Positions 43,315 to 51,744 of a stretch of 64,000 nt of DNA are shown in pieces. Origin of the DNA: Nevskiales bacterium (lineage in GTDB: Bacteria; Pseudomonadota; Gammaproteobacteria; Nevskiales; Nevskiaceae); NCBI GenBank assembly GCA_028698335.1, contig JAQVDP010000011.1, positions 78,056 through 142,055 of the forward strand, given 5' to 3'. Position 1 is the stretch's first letter, and each line of letters opens with the position of its first letter. A program made the translations under genes and the position numbers. Below the pieces are notes generated by a model. That model did not search any database, was not told where the DNA came from, and saw nothing but the letters and a program-made list of their open reading frames with translations.

Positions 43315-46300
43315 ATGGAGGAGTCGATCGCGTGTGGAGCGTGCGGGGCGGAGAACCCGCCACGGGCACGCTTCTGCAATCAATGCGGCGCTGCGTTGCA
43401 GGCGGCGGGAAACTACACGCCCAGACATCTGCAGGCGATGCTGTCGCAGCCGGCAACGATCGTCGGTGAGCGCAAGCGGGTCACGGTGCTGTTCGCCGAC
43501 ATCAAGGGCTCCACCCGCCTGGCGGATCAGGCCGGCGTCGAACTCTGGCACGAGGTGCTCGACCGCTTTCTGTCGACGCTGTCCGCATGCGTCCATCGCT
43601 ACCAGGGAACGGTCAACCAGTACACCGGCGACGGCATCATGGCCCTGTTCGGTGCGCCACAGGCCCTGGAGGAGCACGCCCTGCACGCGGCTCATGCGGC
43701 GCTGGAAATGCAGCGCGAAGTGCGGCGCTACGCAGACGAGCTGCGACTGCAGCACGGGCTCAATCTGTCCATGCGCGTGGGGCTCAACAGCGGTGAGGTC
43801 GTGGTCGGGCGAATTGGCGACGGCCTGCGCGACGACTACACCGCGCAGGGACCGACCGTTCATCTGGCGGCGCGCGTCGAGCAGCTGTGCGAACCCGGAC
43901 GCGTCTACGTCAGTGCCGAAACGGCCAGCCTGCTGCAGGGATACTGCCGCCTGCGCGGGCTCGGTGCGGCAGCCCTGCCCGGATTCGAGACACCGCAGCA
44001 GTTGTTCGAGCTTGAGGGGCTCGCCGGTGCGCGCGGACGCCTCGAACGCAGCCTGGCCCGGGCGACGGCACCACTGGTCGGGCGCGGCGCCGAACTCGAG
44101 GCGTTGCGCAGCGCGATGGCGCGCGTGCGCGCGGGCGACGGGCAGGCCATTGCGGTGGTAGGCGCCGCCGGCATCGGCAAGTCACGCCTGTGCCACGAGT
44201 TTCTGCGGGAGTGCGAGGCCGCCGGCCTGCGGGTCCATCGCGCCAGCGCGGCGCCGTACACCCGGCGGATCCCGCTGCTGCCGATCCGCCAGCTGTTGCG
44301 CAGCAAGCTCGGCCTCGACGCGGACACCGCCCCGGACGAAGCACGGCGGTGGATCGCGGGGGCGTTGCTGCTTGAGAATCCCGATCACGCGCAGTGGTTG
44401 CCGTATCTGTTCGATTTCCTCGGAATCGCCGAGCAGGGCGCTACGGCCGTCCTCGACGCCGACGGCGCGACGCAGGCGCGGATGATGGCGCAGCTCGCGG
44501 ACTACCTGCCCTGCGATCCCGAACCACTGGTGCTGCTGCTCGAAGACCTGCATTTCCTGGACGGTGCCAGCGAGGCCTTCCTGCCTGCGCTGATACGCAG
44601 CGTGCGGCACCGGAAGTGCCTGCTGCTGCTCAACTATCGGCCCGAATACGTGTCCGAGCCGATCGTTGCCGGGATCGACGAGGCGATTCCGGTCGGCGCG
44701 CTGGGCGGCGACGACATCCGGGCACTGGCGCAGCATCTGCTGGGCGCCGATGCGAGCCTGAACGGGATCGCCGATACGCTGGTCCGGCGGGCGTCGGGGA
44801 GTCCGTTCTACGTGGAGGAAGCGATCCAGGCGCTGGCCGGGGGCGGTTGGCTGGAAGGGGCGCCGCAGGGATACCGGCTGGTGCGGTCGATCGACCAATG
44901 GCCGCTGCCCGAGAGCGTGCAGCAGTTGCTGGCGGCGCGGATCGATCGGCTCGTTGACGCGCAGCGGCAAACCCTGCAGGTCGCCGCGGTGATCGGCGAG
45001 CAATTCGATCGGGCACTGCTGTCCGAGGTGATGGAGGCCTCCGAGCCGGTGATCGGGCTGCAGCTGGAGCAGCTCGAGGAACTGGGCTTTGTCTTCGAAC
45101 GCGAAGAGGAACGCTGGGACTTCTGTCATCCGCTGATGCAGGACGTCGCGTTGCGAGGGCAGCTTGAGTCCCGCCGGCGCGATGTTCACGCCCGGGTGGC
45201 CGCGCTGCTGGAGGCCCGCGCCGCGGCATCGGCCGCGCCCGGCGAGCTGGCGCTGCAGATCGCGGATCACTGGTCCGATGCGGATCACCACGAGCGGGCC
45301 GGGCACTGGTCGCTGCAGGCTGCGCAATGGGCGGTGCACCACGACGCCGGTCTCGCACTCGAGCAGTGCCGGCGTGCGATCGCCCATCTCGATCGCTGCG
45401 CCGGGACCGCCGCGATCCGGTCGCTCGGGATCCGGGCCCGGGCGGCACTGATCCGCCTCGCTCAGTTTTCGGCTGTCGATGATCAGGAGGTCGAACGTGC
45501 CTATCAGGAGGCCCGGGACTGGGCCCAGGCCGACGGTGATGTCAGCGACCGTGCCGAACTGATGATCTCCTACGGCAGCGAGATGCTGCATCGCGGGCAG
45601 GTGGCGGTGGCCGCCGATCTGCATCGGCAGGCGGCGGATCTGTGCCTGACGCAGCGGCGCCCGGAATTGATCAACCGCTTTCGCCTGCCGCTGATGCTGT
45701 CCTTCAACGCCGCGGGCCAGCTGCGAATGGTGCTGGATATTCTCGATCGCGCCGGCGGTGACTGGCGCACGCGTCCCGTCGATGAGGAGAACTATCTTTC
45801 CCGGGGGTTCTATGGGTTGATGCTGGCGTGGATGGGAAGCCTGGAGCAAGCTGCTGTCCACCTGCAGGATGCGATCCGCTATGCCGAGCGCGTGCAGCGT
45901 CCCGCGAGCTGGATGTATGCCAATCAGGTCGATCTGGCGCTGATGAACGGCGCGTTCGCGCCGGCGCTGGCGGCGGCGTATCGCGGGCTGGAGCGTGCGT
46001 CGGGCAACGGCAGTCCGTTTTTCCGGGCGGTCGCGCTGCGCGCGCTGGGACTGGCGTTGAGTCTGAACGGGCAGCATCAGGAGGCCCTGGCCGCGCTCGA
46101 CGAGGCCGCGCCGCTGGTGGTCGCTGGCGCCGCCGCCCATCAGTTCGAGGCCAACTGGATGGCGACGCGGGCGCTGGCCCTGCTCAATGCCGGCGACGTC
46201 GACGCTGCCGAACGGATGGCCGTCGATGCAATCGACCGTGCACAGGCCGCCGGCTCGCGCATCTGGGAGATCGTCGCGCAACTGGTCTGGCTGCGACTGC

Positions 46301-46551
46301 CCGTCACGGTGCGGCGTCAGGCAGCGCAAATGGAGCACCGGCAGCGCGTGATCGCGCTGGTCGCGGAATCCGGGGCGAAGGGGTTTGGGCCGTGGCTCGA
46401 TCTGGCGGAGGCGCATTGGGCACCGGACCCGGCAATCCGCGATGCTGCGAGAGCGCGTGCACAGGGCGGCTTTGCCGCGATTGGCGCCACGGCGTATGCG
46501 AGATCGGCGGGCGTGGACGCGGAGGCGGCGTCGTCCGATGCGGAACAATGA
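43315..46551 (+). CDS. Zinc-ribbon, class III cyclase, AAA-type ATPase and TPR protein
   Basis: The protein has 1078 residues. A zinc ribbon (Cys7, Cys10, Cys21, Cys24) is followed by a cyclase homology domain (about 50-230) and then a large NTPase domain with Walker A GAAGIGKS at 283-290 and VLLLEDLHFLDG as Walker B. TPR-like helices fill the last 450 residues. The metal Asp are kept (Asp62 in FADIKG, Asp106 in TGDGIMALFG). The substrate-selecting Lys position reads Gln (VNQYTGDG), and the transition-state Asn reads His (PTVHLAARVE) with the Arg kept. Such substitutions are frequent in this architecture, so cyclase activity is uncertain. The start at 43315 follows GGGGG. It leads a three-gene cluster with a LolA-like protein and an RND transporter. 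Confidence 0.88.
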   Translation: MEESIACGACGAENPPRARFCNQCGAALQAAGNYTPRHLQAMLSQPATIVGERKRVTVLFADIKGSTRLADQAGVELWHEVLDRFLSTLSACVHRYQGTVNQYTGDGIMALFGAPQALEEHALHAAHAALEMQREVRRYADELRLQHGLNLSMRVGLNSGEVVVGRIGDGLRDDYTAQGPTVHLAARVEQLCEPGRVYVSAETASLLQGYCRLRGLGAAALPGFETPQQLFELEGLAGARGRLERSLARATAPLVGRGAELEALRSAMARVRAGDGQAIAVVGAAGIGKSRLCHEFLRECEAAGLRVHRASAAPYTRRIPLLPIRQLLRSKLGLDADTAPDEARRWIAGALLLENPDHAQWLPYLFDFLGIAEQGATAVLDADGATQARMMAQLADYLPCDPEPLVLLLEDLHFLDGASEAFLPALIRSVRHRKCLLLLNYRPEYVSEPIVAGIDEAIPVGALGGDDIRALAQHLLGADASLNGIADTLVRRASGSPFYVEEAIQALAGGGWLEGAPQGYRLVRSIDQWPLPESVQQLLAARIDRLVDAQRQTLQVAAVIGEQFDRALLSEVMEASEPVIGLQLEQLEELGFVFEREEERWDFCHPLMQDVALRGQLESRRRDVHARVAALLEARAAASAAPGELALQIADHWSDADHHERAGHWSLQAAQWAVHHDAGLALEQCRRAIAHLDRCAGTAAIRSLGIRARAALIRLAQFSAVDDQEVERAYQEARDWAQADGDVSDRAELMISYGSEMLHRGQVAVAADLHRQAADLCLTQRRPELINRFRLPLMLSFNAAGQLRMVLDILDRAGGDWRTRPVDEENYLSRGFYGLMLAWMGSLEQAAVHLQDAIRYAERVQRPASWMYANQVDLALMNGAFAPALAAAYRGLERASGNGSPFFRAVALRALGLALSLNGQHQEALAALDEAAPLVVAGAAAHQFEANWMATRALALLNAGDVDAAERMAVDAIDRAQAAGSRIWEIVAQLVWLRLPVTVRRQAAQMEHRQRVIALVAESGAKGFGPWLDLAEAHWAPDPAIRDAARARAQGGFAAIGATAYARSAGVDAEAASSDAEQ

Positions 46552-46586
46552 GACAATCGCGACGTGAAGTCGTGTGGGGCGAGGGG

Positions 46587-47375
46587 ATGCGAGCGATGCG
46601 ATGGAGACGGGCACTGCTGATGGTGGCGTGCGGCTTTGCCGCCGGGACCGCGTGGGCGGATGATGCCGCGCGCGATCACGTCGTCGGCTGTATGCGCGCG
46701 AACATTCCGCAATCGGTCCAGGTCAAGGAGGTCGAGCTGACCGCCACCGACCGGACCGGCGGCAAGCGGGTTCTGCGGGGTCGTCTGTATGGCACGCGGG
46801 TCGACGAGCGCCTGCGTGCCATGATCAAGATCGAATCTCCGTCAGACCTGGCGGGGGCCGCGTATCTGATGCGCGAAAACGGTGGCGGGGACGACATGTA
46901 CGTGTACGTTCCGGCGCTGCGCAAGGTGCGGCGGATCACGGGGTCGGCGGCGGACAATTCCCTGTGGGGCACCGACATCTCCTACGGTGACGTCAAACAG
47001 ATCAACAACGCGTTTTCGGCCGGGCAGGTCGACCTGCTCGGCGAGTCCGAGCTGTCCGGACACAAGGTGCACATGCTCGCGCTGCATCCGGCTCCGGAGA
47101 CCGACAGCCGCTTCGGCTTGATCCGGTTGTGGGTGGACCAGGCCAGCTGCGTGACGATCCAGGCCGAATTCGTCGAAGGGCAGACCGTGCGCAAGCGCCT
47201 GGTCGTGGCGCCGGACGGCCTGCGCCAGACCGGCGAGCACTGGTACGCCGCGGATGCGCAGATGAGCGATCTGCAGGAAGGGACCAGCACGCGCCTGAAG
47301 GTACTCGGCGTCAGCAGCGACCTGAACCTGTCCGGGCGCTATTTCAATCCGAGCACGTTCTACATCGGCAATTGA
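46587..47375 (+). CDS. LolA-like outer-membrane lipoprotein-sorting family protein
   Basis: This periplasmic protein has about 262 residues. A signal peptide (WRRALLMVACGFAAGTAWA) precedes CMRANIPQSVQVKEVELTATD, GGKRVLRGRLYG, MIKIESPSDLAGAAYLMRE and MYVYVPALRKVRRITGS, the strand pattern of the LolA-like family that accompanies MMPL/RND transporters. These proteins have a half-barrel that can hold a lipid or lipoprotein. It lies 35 bases after the cyclase gene and 25 bases before the RND gene, so it is likely the periplasmic carrier for that transporter. Start codons at 46587 and 46596 are both possible; GAGGGG is best placed for the second. Confidence 0.85.
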   Translation: MRAMRWRRALLMVACGFAAGTAWADDAARDHVVGCMRANIPQSVQVKEVELTATDRTGGKRVLRGRLYGTRVDERLRAMIKIESPSDLAGAAYLMRENGGGDDMYVYVPALRKVRRITGSAADNSLWGTDISYGDVKQINNAFSAGQVDLLGESELSGHKVHMLALHPAPETDSRFGLIRLWVDQASCVTIQAEFVEGQTVRKRLVVAPDGLRQTGEHWYAADAQMSDLQEGTSTRLKVLGVSSDLNLSGRYFNPSTFYIGN

Positions 47376-47400
47376 TGGCTCTTCGGGTACAAGCGAACGC

Positions 47401-50118
47401 ATGCAGCGGCTGATCGTCTGGCTGGCGCGACACTCCTGGGTGTCGATCGGGGTGGTGGCGGCGGTGTCCGTTGGCGCGCTGCTGAGCGTCTTCGATCCGA
47501 CCACGCTGTCCCCGCGGTTGTCGATCGATCCCGCGATCGAGCGCCTGCTGCCGGCGCAGGACGACGACCGCGCGCTGTATGACCGGGTGCGACAGCAGTT
47601 CGGTGAGACCGATCCGGTCCTGCTCGCGGTCGGTTTCGACAACGTCTATTCGGTCGACGCGATCAGCCGGATCGACGAGCTGACGCGGCGTCTCGGCGAG
47701 CTGCCGGGCGTGAAGCAGGTGCTGTCGCTGGCCAATGCCAGCAATCCGGTGGCCGACGACTTCGGGATCGATCTGAGCACCTTCGCGGCCCAGGCGCGCG
47801 CCCACCCGGACCGGATCGAGCAGTTCGCCGACCGTATCGCCGAGAATCCGATCTACCGCGATGCACTGGTCTCGGCCGACGGCAAGGTCGCGGCATTCGC
47901 GTTGACGCTGTCGGATTCCGACGAGAACCAATTCCGGCGTGACCGTTACGTGCAGCGGATCCGTGCCCTGGCCGAGGAAGTGACCGGCTCGCAGCGGATC
48001 TGGATCACCGGCAATCAGGTGATCAAGGCGGCGACGACCGACGCCATCCTCAAGACCCTGAAGTTCACGGTGCCGGCGATCTTCGTGCTGGTCGCGGCAT
48101 TGCTGCTGATCGCCTACCGCAGCGTCCGCGCCGTTGCGCTGGCGACGCTGACAATCGCCCTGTCACTGCTGTGGACGATGGCGGCGGCGGCGCTGATGCG
48201 GGTGCCGATCAACCTGGTGACCGCCCTGGTGCCGCCGCTGGTCACGACGCTGTGCCTGTCGTACGCGGTGCACCTGCTGGCCGAGTTCTATGTCCGTCAT
48301 CGCAGTGAACGGCCGCAGGCGCGACTGGAGCGGGTCTATCGGCGCATGGGCGCGAGTCTGCTGCTGTCCGGCCTGACCACCATTGCCGGATTTCTGGCGC
48401 TGATTCCGGGGTCGCTGCCCGCGGTCGCGCAGTTCGCGCTGCTGTCGAGCATCGGCGTGGCGGCCTCGGTGCTGCTGACGCTGATCTTCCTGCCCGCGGT
48501 ACTGGCCAGGATCGGGCCCCGGCGACGCCTGCGGCCGCTCGGGGAGGCTTTCTTCGTCCGCAAGGCCCGCCAGCTCGCGCTGTTCGATCTGAAATGGCGG
48601 CATTGGATCATCGCCGTCGCGTTGCTGGCGTTGCCGCTCGATCTGTACTTCGCGAGCCGGATCCGCGTCGGTACCGAGTACATCAAGAGCTTTGACGCCA
48701 GTGCCGTGGTCAGAGCGGACTACGAGGCGATCAACGAGGCGTTCAACGGCGCCAGTCTGGTTTCGATCGTGGTCGAGACCTACGTCAACGATGCGCTGAC
48801 CGACCCGGTCCTGATCCGCGAGGTCGACAGGCTGCAGAGCTGGCTCAAGGAGCAGCCCGAGGTCGGCGCGGTGGTGTCGTACGTCGACCACCTCAAGTTG
48901 ATCAACCGCAATCTGAACGAGGGCGACGCCGCGTTCTATCGGGTTCCGGACGACGCGGTGGCGGTCAAGCAGTTACTGGTGTTCGGTGGAAGCGACGAGA
49001 TCCGCCGGCTCATCGACTCGCGTTTCCGGACCGCGTTGATCGCGGTGCGGATCAAGGTCGACAGCTCGATCGAGATTGCCGATTTCGTTGCGCGCACCGA
49101 AGCGCGCCTGGGTCAGTTGAGTCCGCCGCTCAACGCACGGGTGACCGGTGCGCCGGTGCTGGCGACGCGGACCGTCAACGAGATCGCATCGGGGCAGCAG
49201 ACCTCGCTGCTGATCGCGTTCGGGGTGATCTGGGCGATGCTGGCGCTGATGTTCACGTCCGCGCGTTCGGCATTGCTGGCCTTGCTGCCGAACATGCTGC
49301 CGGTTGCGCTGTATTTCGGCACGCTGGGCTTCCTGGATATCACCCTGAATCCGACCACCGGCCTGATCGCCTGTGTCGTGCTGGGCATCGCGGTCGACGA
49401 CACGATCCATTTCCTGACGCGCTTCAACGCCGATGCGCGGGCCCGTGCCAGCGAAAAGGCCGCGGTCAAGAGCGCGCTGGTGTCGGTGATGCGGCCGGTG
49501 ACGTTCACCACTGCGGCGCTGTGCCTCGGGTTTCTGGTCTTCACCGGCAGCGAGCTGCGCAACCAGGTGCAGTTCGGCGCATTGGCCGCGTTCACGATGC
49601 TGCTGGCCTGGGTCGCCGATATCACGCTGACGCCGGCGCTGGGGTCGAAGCTGCGGATCGTCACGCTGTGGGACATCCTGCGCCTCGACCTGGGGCAGTC
49701 GCCGCAGCACACGATTCCGCTGCTGTCGGGCCTGAGCCTGCGGCAGGCGCGGGTCTTCGCGCTGATGTCGAAGCTGGAACGGCACCACAGCGGGACCCGC
49801 ATCATCCGCCAGGGCGATTACGCCCGGGACATCTTCGTCGTGGTCGACGGCGCGCTGCAGGTGTGGGTCGACAGCGGCGGTGAACGCAAGGTGCTGTCCA
49901 CGATGCGGCGTGGCGCCGTGATCGGGGAGGCGGGCTATTTCGGGCAGCGCCGGACCGCCAACGTCGACGCCGAGACGCCGGTGCGTCTGCTGCGTTTCGA
50001 TTCGCAGGATCTGGAACGTCTGCGCCAGCGCTTCCCGCGGATCGCGGCGATCATCTTCCGCAATCTCAACCGGATCCAGGCCGAACGGCTGGCGCGGGTC
50101 ACCGCGATGCTGCAGTAG
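47401..50118 (+). CDS. RND/MMPL transporter with C-terminal cyclic-nucleotide-binding-like domain
   Basis: The protein has 905 residues. Two repeats each consist of one helix, a large periplasmic loop and a five-helix sterol-sensing/MMPL-type bundle (about 1-390 and 400-760; GIAVDDTIHFLTRFNADARAR in the second is typical). It should move lipids or lipoproteins in the cell envelope. Residues about 780-893 form an extra cytoplasmic domain: IIRQGDYARDIFVVVDGALQVW, then GAVIGEAGYFGQRRTANVDAET, then LRFDSQDLERLRQRFP. This follows the Crp/PKA-type cyclic-nucleotide-binding fold, including the Gly-Glu and the Arg-Thr-Ala of the phosphate-binding cassette. The fusion implies gating by a nucleotide or a similar ligand. 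Confidence 0.9.
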   Translation: MQRLIVWLARHSWVSIGVVAAVSVGALLSVFDPTTLSPRLSIDPAIERLLPAQDDDRALYDRVRQQFGETDPVLLAVGFDNVYSVDAISRIDELTRRLGELPGVKQVLSLANASNPVADDFGIDLSTFAAQARAHPDRIEQFADRIAENPIYRDALVSADGKVAAFALTLSDSDENQFRRDRYVQRIRALAEEVTGSQRIWITGNQVIKAATTDAILKTLKFTVPAIFVLVAALLLIAYRSVRAVALATLTIALSLLWTMAAAALMRVPINLVTALVPPLVTTLCLSYAVHLLAEFYVRHRSERPQARLERVYRRMGASLLLSGLTTIAGFLALIPGSLPAVAQFALLSSIGVAASVLLTLIFLPAVLARIGPRRRLRPLGEAFFVRKARQLALFDLKWRHWIIAVALLALPLDLYFASRIRVGTEYIKSFDASAVVRADYEAINEAFNGASLVSIVVETYVNDALTDPVLIREVDRLQSWLKEQPEVGAVVSYVDHLKLINRNLNEGDAAFYRVPDDAVAVKQLLVFGGSDEIRRLIDSRFRTALIAVRIKVDSSIEIADFVARTEARLGQLSPPLNARVTGAPVLATRTVNEIASGQQTSLLIAFGVIWAMLALMFTSARSALLALLPNMLPVALYFGTLGFLDITLNPTTGLIACVVLGIAVDDTIHFLTRFNADARARASEKAAVKSALVSVMRPVTFTTAALCLGFLVFTGSELRNQVQFGALAAFTMLLAWVADITLTPALGSKLRIVTLWDILRLDLGQSPQHTIPLLSGLSLRQARVFALMSKLERHHSGTRIIRQGDYARDIFVVVDGALQVWVDSGGERKVLSTMRRGAVIGEAGYFGQRRTANVDAETPVRLLRFDSQDLERLRQRFPRIAAIIFRNLNRIQAERLARVTAMLQ

Positions 50119-50263
50119 CGCCGGACCAGCAGCGCAGACTACCCGCACGAGTAGCCACGGGTTGCGCGGACATGGCCGATAATGCGGGACGATCAAGCGG
50201 GTGCCGTTCCGCCACAGCGGCGGGGGTGCCGGAGGAATGGTTTGCCATCATGAGAACGAGACA

Positions 50264-51118
50264 ATGAGCCTGAAAGCGAAGACCCTGTTCATCACTGGCG
50301 GTTCGCGCGGTATCGGCGAGGCGATAGCGCTGCGAGCGGCACGGGACGGCGCCAATGTCGTCATCGCTGCCAAGACCGCCGAGCCGCATCCGAAACTGCC
50401 GGGGACGATCTACACCGTGGCCGAGGCCATCGAGCGGGCCGGCGGCAAGGCGCTGCCGGTGGTGTGCGACATCCGCGAGGAAGACCAGGTCAGGCATGCG
50501 GTCGAGCAGGCGGTCGAGACCTTCGGCGGCATCGATATCCTCGTCAACAACGCCAGCGCGATCAGTCTCACCGGCACGCTGCAGACCGACATGAAGCGCT
50601 ACGACCTGATGAATGGCATCAATGCGCGCGGGACCTTCCTCAGTGCCAAATGCTGTCTCCCGTATCTGCAGAAGGCAGACAACCCCCATATCCTGACGCT
50701 GTCTCCGCCCCTGGATTTCCGGCCGAAGTGGTTTGCGCCGCACGTGGCCTATTCGATCGCCAAGTACGGCATGAGCCTGTGCACGCTGGCCTGGGCGCAG
50801 GAGTTCCGTGGCCAGGGGATTGCGGCCAACTCGCTGTGGCCGATGACGACCATCGCCACCGCCGCGGTCCAGATGCTCGGCGGCGACGCGATGACCAAGG
50901 TTTCGCGGACGCCGGACGTCATGGCCGACGCCGCGCACGTGATCCTGTGCAAGCCGGCGCGCGAGTACAGTGGACACTTCTGCATCGACGAACTGGTGCT
51001 GCAGGAAGCCGGCGTCAGCGACTTCTCGCGCTACGCCGCAGTATCCGGAACGCCGGACCGCGATCTGGCGCCCGACTTGTTTCTGCCCGACGAGATCGTC
51101 GCCGCACGCCGCGTATGA
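50264..51118 (+). CDS. Short-chain dehydrogenase/reductase, HSDL2-like
   Basis: This 284-residue classical SDR shows ITGGSRGIGEAIALRAARDG (cofactor turn), VNNASAISLTGTL, a catalytic Ser in ILTLSPPLDF and YSIAKYGMSLCTLAWAQEF with the Tyr-x3-Lys pair. VVIAAKTAEPHPKLPGTIYT and the late PREYSGHFxIDE-like segment are typical of hydroxysteroid-dehydrogenase-like protein 2 relatives. Here the sterol-carrier domain of HSDL2 is absent. The substrate is unknown, probably a fatty acyl or steroid-like alcohol/ketone. The start at 50264 lacks a strong ribosome-binding site. No neighbour fixes its pathway. Confidence 0.88.
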   Translation: MSLKAKTLFITGGSRGIGEAIALRAARDGANVVIAAKTAEPHPKLPGTIYTVAEAIERAGGKALPVVCDIREEDQVRHAVEQAVETFGGIDILVNNASAISLTGTLQTDMKRYDLMNGINARGTFLSAKCCLPYLQKADNPHILTLSPPLDFRPKWFAPHVAYSIAKYGMSLCTLAWAQEFRGQGIAANSLWPMTTIATAAVQMLGGDAMTKVSRTPDVMADAAHVILCKPAREYSGHFCIDELVLQEAGVSDFSRYAAVSGTPDRDLAPDLFLPDEIVAARRV

Positions 51119-51160
51119 CGGGCTCGATGCCGGCGTCGGTGCTGCGCTGACGGGGCTGTA

Positions 51161-51664
51161 GTGGCCCGCTGGCGCCCCCCTCCGGAACGTTCGTCGCCTC
51201 ATATCACGGCGGAGGGACACGCACGCCTGAAGGACGAGTTCGAGGCGCTCTGGCGCCGCCGCCGTCCGGAGGTGGTCAAGGCGCTTGCCGCGGCGGCAGC
51301 CGAGGGCGATCGCAGCGAGAACGCCGAGTACCAGTACCGCAAGAAAGAGCTGCGCGAAATCGACGCCCGCCTGAAATACCTGACCCGGCGGCTGCAGGAC
51401 GTGCGGGTTGTCGATGTGATCGGACAGCAGCGCGATGCCGTCTATTTCGGGGCCTGGGTCGAACTGGCGGACGTCGACGACCGGCACCGGCGTTACCGCC
51501 TCGTCGGCGCCGACGAGGTGGATACGACGAAAGGCTGGATCAGTATCGATGCGCCCTTGGCCCGGGCGCTGTTGGGCAAACGGATCGGGGACTGGATCTC
51601 GGTGGACCTTCCCGGAGGGCGCCTGGAGTGCGAGGTTATCGCGGTGGACTACGCCGGGAATTGA
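51161..51664 (+). CDS. greB: Transcription elongation factor GreB
   Basis: The protein has 167 residues. The N-terminal coiled coil contains [26 protein letters not shown], the LWRxxRPxV string that separates GreB from GreA. The acidic tip is [22 protein letters not shown], with the Asp/Glu residues that enter the RNA-polymerase secondary channel. The C-terminal FKBP-like domain holds [15 protein letters not shown]. It rescues backtracked polymerase by stimulating transcript cleavage. Translation probably begins at the GTG at 51161, which yields the family length; ATG codons are not available nearby in this frame. Confidence 0.92.
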   Translation: MARWRPPPERSSPHITAEGHARLKDEFEALWRRRRPEVVKALAAAAAEGDRSENAEYQYRKKELREIDARLKYLTRRLQDVRVVDVIGQQRDAVYFGAWVELADVDDRHRRYRLVGADEVDTTKGWISIDAPLARALLGKRIGDWISVDLPGGRLECEVIAVDYAGN

Positions 51665-51744
51665 GCACTGCGGGAAACGCGCGTAGACGTGCTTGAAGTC
51701 GTGGCGCTAAGCTGTTGTCGCGACTGGGAGTCAAGGGGATAGCG

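Noticed and set aside
44182..46614. An 810-codon open frame on the minus strand
   Set aside because: It mirrors the zinc-ribbon/cyclase/ATPase gene and has no ribosome-binding site or domain; it is a codon-bias shadow.
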